NCBI GenBank assembly: GCA_024642025.1
Contig: JAHEBY010000095.1
Location: forward strand, 1-8,486
Direction: 5' to 3'
From: Comamonadaceae bacterium
GTDB taxonomy: Bacteria; Pseudomonadota; Gammaproteobacteria; Burkholderiales; Burkholderiaceae_C
Length of the DNA stretch: 8,486 bases
The first letter of the stretch is position 1, and the number at the start of each line of letters is the position of its first letter. Under the pieces are notes generated by a model that saw only the letters and a list, made by a program, of their open reading frames with translations, was not told where the DNA came from and searched no databases. Shown here piece after piece: positions 1 to 6,619 of the stretch. The translations under genes and the position numbers were made by a program.

Positions 1-1
1 C

Positions 2-697
2 CCCATCCTGAAACAGCAGGGATACGCGGTGTTAAGTCCGCAGGGGCTCCAGGAGGTCTCGGGATGCCGCCTGGAAAAGTTGAACCCTTGGCGCTCGGGT
101 TGGGATGACTTGCCGCCAGACACTTACCTGAAGGACGGCGGTCACTATCGGCGACGCCGACATTCGTGTTTCGTACTATCTGGCGATTCGTTAGAGCAGG
201 TTGGACATCGGGCGCATTGGCAACCGCTCGACTACAACGCCTTGCATGGTGGCATGGAGCGCTGGTTCGAGCCCATGCTTGCGGACCTCGTTCTACAACC
301 TGAGTGGCAAAGTCTGCTGCGTTGGCTTGGCCGCACGGCTTCTGCACTAAAGGCAGAGCAGACCTGGTATGTCGAGGCGCATCAGTTTCGAATAGATACG
401 TCAGATGGCATTGGACGCCCGACGCCTGAAGGAGCGCATCGGGATGGCGTGGACTTGGTCGCCGTTATTCTGGTGGGAAGGCAGGCTATTAAGGGCGGTG
501 AAACGCGTGTGTTTGAAGCCGACGGCCCCAACGGCCAGCGGTTCACTTTGACTGAGCCCTGGTCGGTGCTGCTCCTGGACGACGGGAAGGTGATCCACGA
601 ATCAACACCGATCTTGCCGACCGGTCAAGGCGCACACCGTGACACGCTGGTGCTGACCTACCGATCTCACGGCTTCCAGGGGCTGGCAACCACGTAG
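2..697 (+). CDS. 2-oxoglutarate/Fe(II)-dependent dioxygenase family protein, 5'-partial
   Basis: The frame is open from the window edge (first residues PILKQQGYAVLSP), so the true start lies upstream. A GTG at 29 is in frame but is probably not the start, because the preceding residues look like the family's N-terminal strand. About 231 residues are visible. Counting from that GTG, the metal-binding pattern is H137-x-D139 in EGAHRDGVD, a distal H190 in KVIHESTPI, and a C-terminal HRDTLVLTYR whose arginine (R212) could bind the 2-oxoglutarate carboxylate. The GGETRVF turn and the YLKDGGHYRRRRHSCF block also fit the family that includes bacterial free-amino-acid hydroxylases such as Bacillus isoleucine dioxygenase, and BsmA-like proteins (PF10014 type). 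Such enzymes couple 2-oxoglutarate decarboxylation to hydroxylation, probably in the cytoplasm. The substrate here is unknown. The gene converges on bktB with 26 bp between stops and no visible terminator. Confidence 0.82.
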   Translation, partial: PILKQQGYAVLSPQGLQEVSGCRLEKLNPWRSGWDDLPPDTYLKDGGHYRRRRHSCFVLSGDSLEQVGHRAHWQPLDYNALHGGMERWFEPMLADLVLQPEWQSLLRWLGRTASALKAEQTWYVEAHQFRIDTSDGIGRPTPEGAHRDGVDLVAVILVGRQAIKGGETRVFEADGPNGQRFTLTEPWSVLLLDDGKVIHESTPILPTGQGAHRDTLVLTYRSHGFQGLATT

Positions 698-723
698 ACA
701 ACAGCGGAGGCAATTGGCGATGC

Positions 724-1908
724 TCACCCACGCTCAAAAATTGCGGCAATCCCCTGGCCGCCACCGATGCACATGGTAACCAGGGCGTAGCGGCCCTTGA
801 TGCGTTCAAGTTCGTGCAGGGCCTTGACTGTGATCAGCGCTCCCGTGGCGCCAATCGGGTGGCCCAGGGAAATGCCAGACCCGTTGGGGTTTACCTTGGC
901 GGGGTCCAGCCCGAGGTCTTTGCTTACCGCGCAGGCCTGCGCTGCAAAGGCTTCGTTAGCTTCGATGACATCGAGATCCTTCACGGTCAAGCCAGCATTC
1001 TGCAATGCCTTTTGCGTGGCTGGCACCGGGCCGATACCCATGTACTTTGGGTCGACACCAGCATGTGCGTAAGACACCAGTCGTGCCATGGGGATGAGGC
1101 CTCGTGCCTTGGCAACACCGCGCTCCATCAACACCACGGCGGCTGCCGCGTCATTGATGCCGGAAGCATTCCCGGCAGTCACAGTGCCATTGTCCTTGGC
1201 AAATACGGGTTTGAGTTTGGTCATATCGGCCATCGTGCAGTTGGGCCGGTAGTGCTCGTCGGTTTCAAATACCGTGTCTCCCTTACGGCTTTTGAGAATC
1301 ACCGGAACGATTTGGCCCTTGAAGTAACCTGATTCAGTCGCGCGCTGTGCGCGATTGTGGCTTTGCACCGCCAGCTTGTCCTGGTCTTCTCGCGAGATTC
1401 CCCACTTGGTTGCGATATTCTCCGCGGTGACACCCATATGTATGTTGTGAAACGGGTCGTGGAGGGCGCCAACCATCATGTCAACCATCTTCACGTCGCC
1501 CATACGGGCTCCCCATCGGGTATCCAGCGAAGCGAACGGTGCGCGACTCATGTTTTCAGCGCCGCCACCGATTGCAATGTCCGTATCACCCAGCAAGATG
1601 CTCTGGCTGGCACTCACGATGGCTTGCAAACCCGAGCCACACAGGCGGTTGACATTGAAGGCGGGTGTGCCATCAGCGCATCCCCCGCGGATTGCTGCTA
1701 CCCGTGACAGATACATGTCTTTAGGTTCCGTGTTCAAGACATGGCCGAACACGACGTGACCGACGTCGTCGCCTTTCACGCTGGCACGTTTCAGGGATTC
1801 GACGACGACTTGCGCTGCCAGGTCGGTTGGCGCAACATCCTTCAAGCTTCCGCCAAATGTACCAATGGCGGTGCGAACAGCACTTACAACGACTACTTCA
1901 CGATTCAT
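724..1908 (-). CDS. bktB: beta-ketothiolase BktB (acetyl-CoA C-acyltransferase)
   Basis: This 394-residue thiolase condenses two acyl-CoAs, or cleaves a 3-ketoacyl-CoA, in the cytoplasm. All thiolase landmarks are present: nucleophile Cys90 in NVNRLCGSGLQ, NEAFAAQA, His350 in GHPIGATGA and the acid/base Cys380 in CIGGGQG. Length and catalytic numbering are the same as I recall for Cupriavidus necator BktB, and long stretches match it (VRTAIGTFGGSLKDVAP, GALHDPFH, HMGVTAEN, AGVDPK). That enzyme accepts longer chains such as 3-ketovaleryl-CoA and feeds polyhydroxyalkanoate synthesis. Whether this protein does the same, or serves fatty-acid or amino-acid breakdown, cannot be told, as no pha or fad genes are adjacent. 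The start ATG has a good ribosome site (CTGGAG, about 8 nt upstream, at 1917-1922). It lies 107 bp downstream of rluA on the same strand and is convergent with the dioxygenase. A plain phaA/atoB annotation is the alternative. Confidence 0.93.
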   Translation of the reverse strand: MNREVVVVSAVRTAIGTFGGSLKDVAPTDLAAQVVVESLKRASVKGDDVGHVVFGHVLNTEPKDMYLSRVAAIRGGCADGTPAFNVNRLCGSGLQAIVSASQSILLGDTDIAIGGGAENMSRAPFASLDTRWGARMGDVKMVDMMVGALHDPFHNIHMGVTAENIATKWGISREDQDKLAVQSHNRAQRATESGYFKGQIVPVILKSRKGDTVFETDEHYRPNCTMADMTKLKPVFAKDNGTVTAGNASGINDAAAAVVLMERGVAKARGLIPMARLVSYAHAGVDPKYMGIGPVPATQKALQNAGLTVKDLDVIEANEAFAAQACAVSKDLGLDPAKVNPNGSGISLGHPIGATGALITVKALHELERIKGRYALVTMCIGGGQGIAAIFERG

Positions 1909-2015
1909 GGTGTTTTCTCCAGATGGGTTTTCGGGCGATCCGCAAAGTTTGCATCGCTATGGTTTCACTGGGCTTACTGGCATGGAATCCCAGGCTATTG
2001 ACTTCGGGGCAAGCA

Positions 2016-2690
2016 TCAAAATGTTGGCGTGGAGCTGAAGCTGAGTTTGCGGCCATTTAGTGGATGCTTGAACTGCAAACTGCTCGCGTGCAGCAAAAGT
2101 CTGTCTGCCCGAGCTTTGACTTCTGCACTGGCGTAAAGTGAATCACCCAGTATGGCGTGCCCCAAGGCCTTCAAATGCACACGCAACTGATGTGATCGCC
2201 CGGTTACGGGAGCCAGCTCAACTCGGGTGAACTGCTGATCGTCGCGAAATCTGGCAGAGGTCATGACCGCCTCTCCGCAAGTGGTTCGCCAATGAGTGAG
2301 ACTGGGCTTCCCTACGGTCGCATCAATGATCCGCAATGGGCGATTTGGCCAGTCCAGAGCGATTGGCAAATCAATCGATTGCCAGCTTCCATTGTCCGGC
2401 TGCAGGCAACCGTCAACGACAGCGATGTATCGTTTTTGAACACTCCGACAAGCAAATAATTTACTCATGACCCGTTGAGAAAATGTGTCCCGTGCCATGA
2501 CCATCAGCCCCGATGTGGCCATGTCAAGTCGGTGCACGACCAGGGCGTCGGGAAATTGGTCTTGAACACGCTTGCTCAGACAATCCTGCTTGTCATCTCC
2601 GCGTCCCGGCACAGACAGCAGTCCGGCTGGTTTGTCCAGAACCAGCAGCGCGTCGTCGCCATAGATAACCCGCAAATCATTGTTTGCCAT
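2016..2690 (-). CDS. rluA: RluA-type pseudouridine synthase (rRNA/tRNA)
   Basis: This 224-residue protein isomerises uridine to pseudouridine in RNA. The catalytic motif HRLDMATSG carries Asp56. Further family blocks are LDKPAGLLSVPGR near residues 19-30, LDWPNRP in the middle and TGRSHQLRVH with ALGHAILGDSLYAS toward the C-terminus. There is no N-terminal S4 domain. The length and the LLSVPGR/DWPNRP blocks fit E. coli RluA (219 residues), which modifies U746 of 23S rRNA and U32 of some tRNAs, rather than the longer RluC/RluD. The same targets are inferred, not shown. The ATG overlaps the last 14 bp of the upstream kinase gene, and no clear ribosome site precedes it, which suggests translational coupling to the kinase. 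A 107 bp gap follows before bktB. Confidence 0.9.
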   Translation of the reverse strand: MANNDLRVIYGDDALLVLDKPAGLLSVPGRGDDKQDCLSKRVQDQFPDALVVHRLDMATSGLMVMARDTFSQRVMSKLFACRSVQKRYIAVVDGCLQPDNGSWQSIDLPIALDWPNRPLRIIDATVGKPSLTHWRTTCGEAVMTSARFRDDQQFTRVELAPVTGRSHQLRVHLKALGHAILGDSLYASAEVKARADRLLLHASSLQFKHPLNGRKLSFSSTPTF

Positions 2691-4794
2691 GTTCTCGAAT
2701 GTTGTCCTGAATCAGGGTCTGTACGATCTCACACAATTCCTCGACGTCGTTGGGTTTGTGGATCAGCGCTTGCGCGCCTTCGGCTCGGGCGCTTTGTTCA
2801 ATTTCAGGGGTGACATAACCAGATGCCAGTGCCACGGGCAAACCCGGCCGTATCATCCTGGCCTCGCGCAGCAGGTCAACGCCGCTGTAGCCCGGCATGT
2901 TGTAGTCTGTCACCATTAAGTGGTAGACCTGCGGGTCGGCTCGCAGTGCGGTGGCCGCCATGTGGGGATCGGTGAATGTGGTGACCTTGAAGCCTCGTCG
3001 GGTTAATACCCGTTCCACAAGGAAAACCAGGGCCTGATCGTCATCAACGTACATGACGTGCTCGCCTCCACCCTGAACTGTTTCAGGCTTTTTGTCTTCC
3101 TTCTCGATAAGTTCACCTCTGGAATTCAGTGGTGGGAAGTACAAGGTGAACGTGCTTCCCTTGCCGGGCTTGCTTTGTACGCCCACGGTACCCATGTGCG
3201 TGCGCATGATGCCATGCACCACGGCTAGTCCGAGCCCGGTGCCTTGCCCCACAGGCTTGGTGGTGAAAAATGGTTCGAAAATTCGGCGCAGTGTTTCCGG
3301 GTCGATACCTGCCCCGCTGTCCTTCACGGCCAGCCGTACATGGTCGCCGCGGGATGTGCTGCGCCGCTCAGATATGGTCGGATCGAGCGGCGGGTTCCCC
3401 AGCTCGATGGTGATTGACCCGCGCTCTTTGCCAATCGCTTGCATGGCATTGGTGCACAGGTTCAGCAGCACTTGCTCAATTTGGGTCTCGTCAGCCAAAA
3501 CCCGGTGAATACCGGGGTGAATCACCAGGCGCAAGTCGATACTTGGAGGCAATGTGACCTTCAGCAGCCGCATCGTTTCATGAATGATGCCGGCCAGCTC
3601 TACGGGTTTACGCCGCGGCGGTTCGTTTCGACTAAACGCAAGGATCTGGCGCACCAGATCGCGGGCCCGGCGCCCGGCCTTTTCAATCTCTATCAAACTG
3701 ACAAACGCTGGCGACTCAGCGCCCGCATCCATCTTGGCGAGCTCCACGTTGCCCAGTATGGCGCTCAGAATATTGTTGAAATCATGCGCGATACCGCCAG
3801 CCATGGTGCCAACCGCCTGCATTTTGTGCGACTCGCGCAACTGGGCCTCCAGCACGTTTCTCTGAGTCTCAACTTTTTTGCGGGCGGTCAGGTCACGGGC
3901 GAATACAGTGGTGATGTCGCCGTCGATCCGGCGTTCAGTAGACACACTTACTTCAAGCGAAAGCAGTTTGCCTGCGGAGGTGCGACCCTCCATCTCGCCC
4001 AGCTGGGCATGGGTTGCACTTCTGGAATAGGTGACCAGGTCCAAGGTCTGCGGCAAAAATCGTTCCAGTCTGCTACCCAAAGCTTCTTCGGGTGGACATT
4101 GAAACAGGATCGCTGCAGAGGGGTTGAAGACTGATATCGTCGCGTCGGCGTTCAAGCAAATGATGGCATCAAGGGATGAGTTGATGATGGCTGCCAGGCG
4201 TGATTCACTGCGACGCAACTCCTCATTGCGCTGACGCAGTGCAACGGCACTCGCCTGCAATGCTTGCCTCTCTTCCAGTAGAGGGCCCTGATCGATGATC
4301 GCGCAGATGAAATGCGCCAGCTCGCTCTGGGAGTTATCAAGGCGGGCCACATGCAAATCACCCGTAAATGGGCCGTGGGATCCACCCGCAAAGACCAGCT
4401 CATTGCTCTCACTTGTTCCGTCAAGCTTGGCGGCGGAAATGGCAGTTAGAACCTTTTCGGAGTATTCCGTGTCTACCAGCGGCAACAGAAAATTCAACGC
4501 CGGATCGCCCTCGGAAGGGCGAAACATGGCCAAGGCCATCGCATTGCTCTCAAGGACCAGGCCGCTTTCATCAACCACCATCAATGCCAGTGGAACATTG
4601 GAGAAAAGTGTCAGAAACCGTTCCGAGGCACCTTCTGCGGCGAGTTGGCTATAACGCAGGGCCTCGTTTTGAATCTCCAGTTCCGCCTGGTATTTGCGCA
4701 AGTCTTCAACCATCTGGGGCAGTACAAAGCCATCTGCCAACGCCCGCGGAGACGGGTGTTTTGGAACTCGCGATTGATCGGACCGGTCCGCCAT
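2677..4794 (-). CDS. soluble PAS-PAS hybrid sensor histidine kinase with C-terminal receiver
   Basis: This is a 705-residue hybrid kinase with no membrane segment, so probably cytoplasmic. Order: a helical N-terminus (about 25-55), a first PAS-like domain (about 57-170), a coiled coil (about 172-200), a second PAS domain (about 197-305), a linker helix, HisKA with GGIAHDFNN and phospho-acceptor His337 (about 325-390), and HATPase_c (about 435-555). The ATPase has an N box (N445, N449), the G1 motif DSGAGID at 492-498, FEPFF at 506-510 and GQGTGLGLAVV from 517. The receiver (about 578-698) has the acidic cluster D584-D586, phospho-acceptor Asp630 in VTDYNMPG, Ser658 and Lys680. All phosphotransfer residues are intact. 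There is no HPt domain, DNA-binding output or partner regulator nearby, so the signal's target is unknown. The ATG at 4794 follows the small basic gene by 11 bp and has only a weak ribosome site. Its stop overlaps the rluA start. I do not recognise a specific named kinase. Confidence 0.93.
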   Translation of the reverse strand: MADRSDQSRVPKHPSPRALADGFVLPQMVEDLRKYQAELEIQNEALRYSQLAAEGASERFLTLFSNVPLALMVVDESGLVLESNAMALAMFRPSEGDPALNFLLPLVDTEYSEKVLTAISAAKLDGTSESNELVFAGGSHGPFTGDLHVARLDNSQSELAHFICAIIDQGPLLEERQALQASAVALRQRNEELRRSESRLAAIINSSLDAIICLNADATISVFNPSAAILFQCPPEEALGSRLERFLPQTLDLVTYSRSATHAQLGEMEGRTSAGKLLSLEVSVSTERRIDGDITTVFARDLTARKKVETQRNVLEAQLRESHKMQAVGTMAGGIAHDFNNILSAILGNVELAKMDAGAESPAFVSLIEIEKAGRRARDLVRQILAFSRNEPPRRKPVELAGIIHETMRLLKVTLPPSIDLRLVIHPGIHRVLADETQIEQVLLNLCTNAMQAIGKERGSITIELGNPPLDPTISERRSTSRGDHVRLAVKDSGAGIDPETLRRIFEPFFTTKPVGQGTGLGLAVVHGIMRTHMGTVGVQSKPGKGSTFTLYFPPLNSRGELIEKEDKKPETVQGGGEHVMYVDDDQALVFLVERVLTRRGFKVTTFTDPHMAATALRADPQVYHLMVTDYNMPGYSGVDLLREARMIRPGLPVALASGYVTPEIEQSARAEGAQALIHKPNDVEELCEIVQTLIQDNIREHGKQ

Positions 4795-4805
4795 CGTGAA
4801 AGCCG

Positions 4806-4946
4806 CTATTTCTTCAGCTTTCCGCGCGCAGGAATCACGGTGGTAATCGTCGGCCGGACGGCGTCGGGGGACACTGGCTTTGGCGGCGACGTGTCTTTCT
4901 TGGGTTTCTTGACCATTTTGTTGCTGTTTTGCTGACCTTTAGCCAT
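4806..4946 (-). CDS. small basic protein of the MAKGQ type, function unknown
   Basis: This gene encodes 46 residues starting MAKGQQNSNKMVKKPKKD, followed by a Pro/Ser/Thr-rich middle and the basic tail RGKLKK. The protein is strongly positive, low in complexity and has no hydrophobic segment. I recall small conserved hypothetical proteins in proteobacteria that begin MAKGQ.RSN with a KKPKK run, and this fits them; no function is established to my knowledge. The frame could extend upstream to 5069 (87 residues). Two adjacent ATGs (4949-4947 and 4946-4944) sit behind a perfect AAGGAG at 4958-4953, and the second has the better 6 nt spacing and gives the family-like N-terminus, so the short form is chosen. 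It ends 11 bp before the hybrid kinase start and is probably co-transcribed with it. RNA or DNA binding is possible from the charge but is only inference. Confidence 0.72.
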   Translation of the reverse strand: MAKGQQNSNKMVKKPKKDTSPPKPVSPDAVRPTITTVIPARGKLKK

Positions 4947-4949
4947 CAT

Positions 4950-5078
4950 TTGCTCCTTCGTGAGTGGTCGCCCGCAGAACCGGGACCACTTATTATCCGT
5001 CGGAAGGAGGCTCCTATTTGAGGCGACAATGAGCGGTTCATCACTGATGGAATAATCAGCCGAAGCCATCCCGTCGTC
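4950..5078. promoter_or_regulatory. divergent intergenic region between the small-protein/kinase operon and the GNAT gene
   Basis: This 129 bp gap must hold the promoters for both directions. Leftward, GATAAT (complement of 4992-4997) is a fair -10, but nothing like TTGACA lies 16-18 bp upstream of it. Rightward, AATAAT at 5051-5056 is a possible -10, also without a good -35. An 11 bp dyad, AGGAG-G-CTCCT, lies at 5005-5015 between the two and could be an operator or chance. No promoter is assigned with confidence. Confidence 0.35.
4953..4958 (-). promoter_or_regulatory. ribosome binding site that fixes the start of the small basic gene
   Basis: The minus strand reads AAGGAG here, a full Shine-Dalgarno match. 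It is 3 nt from the first ATG of an ATG-ATG pair and 6 nt from the second. This argues against the longer 87-residue reading that starts at 5069, and favours the start at 4946. Confidence 0.7.
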
Positions 5079-5606
5079 ATGTCAAACAGCACCATATACC
5101 CCGTACGCATTGCTTCTTTCGTCGACGCTCAGGCGATTGCCGATATTCACGCAGAGTCCAGCCTGGCCGTGCTTCAAGGCATGGCCAGTGCGGGCACCCT
5201 CAAGGCGTTGCCTGCTGGCCACGGCCCAAAATATTGGCGCGAAGCGATTGAGTATGGTGAGCCTCAAGTCCATGTGGCTACCCATGACGATTCCGTTGTG
5301 GGTTTTGTTGGGTTTGATCGATCGCGGGACAAAGGTACGCCACCCACCACTGGCGAAGTCTGGTTTATTTACGTGAGTCCGGCGCATTGGGGAAAAGGCG
5401 TCGGGCTGGCGCTTTGGGATGCGGCACGTGAAGGTCTGATCGAGGAAGGCTGCACGCACGTGACGATATGGCTGCGTATTGGCAATGAGCGCGGTATGCG
5501 GTTTCATGAGCTCGCCGGCTTCAAGCGGGAGATGTCCAGCGCCAAAACCGTGCCACTAGGGGATGGCCGGGTTGAGGAAATCCGCCTCAAACGCAAGTTG
5601 TCGTGA
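5079..5606 (+). CDS. GNAT-family N-acetyltransferase
   Basis: This 175-residue protein has the GNAT fold from end to end. Seen in the sequence: an N-terminal helix pair (VDAQAIADIHAESSLAVL), strands around VHVATHDDSVVGFVGF (64-79), strand 4 EVWFIYVSP (93-101), the acetyl-CoA pyrophosphate loop in HWGKGVGLALW (103-113), and the motif B region NERGMRFHELAGFKRE (136-151). Such enzymes move an acetyl group from acetyl-CoA to an amine on a small molecule, antibiotic, peptide or protein. The substrate cannot be read from sequence. The ATG at 5079 is chosen because the only nearby upstream in-frame ATG (5046) meets a stop two codons later. The ribosome site is weak. It is transcribed alone, divergent from the small-protein/kinase operon and convergent with the CAP lipoprotein 37 bp downstream. 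Confidence 0.88.
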   Translation: MSNSTIYPVRIASFVDAQAIADIHAESSLAVLQGMASAGTLKALPAGHGPKYWREAIEYGEPQVHVATHDDSVVGFVGFDRSRDKGTPPTTGEVWFIYVSPAHWGKGVGLALWDAAREGLIEEGCTHVTIWLRIGNERGMRFHELAGFKREMSSAKTVPLGDGRVEEIRLKRKLS

Positions 5607-5643
5607 TTTGGCCGTCAGCGCTGCATCGTGGGGGTGTTTTGGT

Positions 5644-6294
5644 TTACGGCGTCGGGCGAGCCAGATCCATGGTCCAGTAGAGGCTGTATGTCGACGAGTT
5701 GTTGCGCACGCAGGCCACCGCAACATCGCGGAATGATGGGTTCATCAAGTTCTGGCAGTGACCGGGGCTGTTAATCCAGGCCGTCATCACGGCCTGGACG
5801 CTGGTTTGCCCTGCCGCAATATTTTCACCTAGGGCGGTGTAACTGTAACCAGTAGCCATCACGCGCTGTGCCATGGTTCTGCCGTCCAGGCTTGTATGCG
5901 AAAAGTAGTTGTTTTGGGCCATGTCAGTTGAATGATTCGTGGCCGCTTGCAGTAACCGGGCGTTCCATGCCAATGCGGTCGTGGCCGCGAAATTGGTTGT
6001 CCCGCAGATTGCGCCGCTGGAGCGCAATTCATTGACGCGCATCAGAATTTCGGCCTGAATGCCGCTTGCCCCGTTGAGGTCACAGCTTGCACCCGTTGAC
6101 GCTGCTGGCGAGGCTGGCGATGTCCCGGGGGACGGGGCTGGACTCGGAGTCGACGTAGAAGCCGGGGTAGGCAGTGGCGCGGTTGGCGCGCCTTTCAACT
6201 CAGCATCGCCACCTCCGCCACACCCGGCCAGGAGGGCGCATATGAGCGACACAAACAAATGAGCCGCCGTGCAATTTCGAGGTTCAAAAAGCAT
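5644..6294 (-). CDS. CAP/SCP-domain lipoprotein (YkwD-like)
   Basis: This reading gives 216 residues. The N-terminus has a hydrophobic stretch (AHLFVSLICALLAG) ending in a lipobox LLAG-Cys25, then a Gly run, so the protein should be lipid-anchored after signal peptidase II cleavage, probably at the outer membrane. A Pro/Ser/Thr-rich linker (about 37-69) leads to a CAP domain (about 75-214). Candidate CAP cavity residues are His121 in NHSTDM, Glu157 in GENIA and His179 in SPGHCQNLM, with the typical YFSHTSLDGRT block. Cys71, Cys97, Cys180 and Cys195 may form disulfides. Bacterial YkwD-like CAP proteins are widespread and mostly without a known activity. The frame is open to a GTG at 6408 (254 residues), but that would bury the signal peptide, so the ATG at 6294 is preferred. 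No good ribosome site precedes it, which leaves the start less certain than the domain call. Confidence 0.87.
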   Translation of the reverse strand: MLFEPRNCTAAHLFVSLICALLAGCGGGGDAELKGAPTAPLPTPASTSTPSPAPSPGTSPASPAASTGASCDLNGASGIQAEILMRVNELRSSGAICGTTNFAATTALAWNARLLQAATNHSTDMAQNNYFSHTSLDGRTMAQRVMATGYSYTALGENIAAGQTSVQAVMTAWINSPGHCQNLMNPSFRDVAVACVRNNSSTYSLYWTMDLARPTP

Positions 6295-6437
6295 GAATTG
6301 ACAGATGGAGGCGTCGGCAGGATTCGTTGATTTTTGCAAGCTGTCAGTATGCCAACTCGGCCGACACCGGGACGGATTTGATGATTTTGAGTGTAAGCAA
6401 ACGTACACCTATCGCTACGGCAGGTTTCAGTGATTTT

Positions 6438-6454
6438 GGGTAAAAATTTAACCC
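6438..6454. repeat. imperfect 17 bp palindrome, AT core with GC ends
   Basis: GGGTAAAAATTTAACCC pairs at 7 of 8 positions around a central A. On the plus strand it is followed closely by a T-rich run (TTGTTTTT). The core is too AT-rich and the loop too tight for a standard intrinsic terminator, and no gene points into it from the left on the plus strand. A binding site, or part of a dispersed repeat, is more likely. Confidence 0.45.
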
Positions 6455-6491
6455 TTGTTTTTGGCCATCAGCCCCCGTGTGTCGTGCGCTT

Positions 6492-6514
6492 GTAGCTATA
6501 CAAATGGTAGTTAT
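6492..6514. repeat. short direct repeat GTAGCTAT / GTAGTTAT
   Basis: Two 8 bp units that match at 7 positions lie 15 bp apart, start to start (6492-6499 and 6507-6514). The surrounding TGCGCTTGTAGCTAT...AAA looks like the end of Burkholderiales intergenic repeats carrying AGCTATNAAA. It could equally be chance in an AT-rich spot. Confidence 0.3.
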
Positions 6515-6619
6515 ATGAAAGTGGTCACGGAGGTTGGCCCGCCGACTTCGCAGGGTCAGATCAAGCTGGCGCCGGCGCAAAAAAGCCCACAGAACCTCAA
6601 TTCGCCCAAGGGCCAATGA

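Larger units (their letters stand above)
6295..6619. other. 325 bp gene-free stretch with palindromes and repeat-like sequence
   Basis: Neither strand has a convincing gene here; a 90-codon minus-strand frame (6344-6616) has low-complexity, family-less content. The stretch should carry the CAP lipoprotein promoter near 6300-6420, but I cannot place one well. It contains a dyad GTGTA-8 nt-TACAC (6391-6408), an imperfect palindrome (6438-6454), an 8 bp direct repeat (6492-6514) and a perfect 10 bp palindrome GCGCCGGCGC (6569-6578) next to an A6 run. The middle (about 6420-6520) resembles dispersed intergenic repeats that I associate with Comamonadaceae genomes. That resemblance is from memory. 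Confidence 0.5.

Noticed and set aside
814..1759. Several plus-strand frames of 90-170 codons opposite bktB
   Set aside because: They mirror the codon bias of the thiolase gene on the other strand and show no protein-family features.
1909..2015. Terminator or strong promoter between rluA and bktB
   Set aside because: The best stem is CTGGG/CCCAG with a 16 nt loop and no T-run, and I found no convincing -35/-10 pair. It may hold a promoter that I cannot place.
3092..4799. Long plus-strand frames (up to 231 codons) opposite the hybrid kinase
   Set aside because: The kinase frame is fully explained by domain motifs from end to end; the opposite frames have no motifs and no start signals.
4950..5069. 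Upstream extension of the small basic protein to 87 residues
   Set aside because: It would cover the divergent promoter region and the AAGGAG site. The added residues have no family look, while the short form starts with a known-looking MAKGQ.
6295..6408. N-terminal extension of the CAP lipoprotein to a GTG at 6408
   Set aside because: It would put 38 polar residues ahead of a clear lipoprotein signal peptide and would start within a dyad.
6344..6616. A 90-codon minus-strand frame in the gene-free stretch
   Set aside because: It has no recognisable family, no ribosome site I trust, and its sequence runs through palindromes and repeat-like DNA. It looks like a frame left open by chance.
6579..6618. 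Intrinsic terminator for the SRPBCC gene (GGGC then T6 on the minus strand)
   Set aside because: The only pairing for GGGC is a 4 bp stem with a loop of about 20 nt, which is too weak to call. The T6 run alone is not enough.
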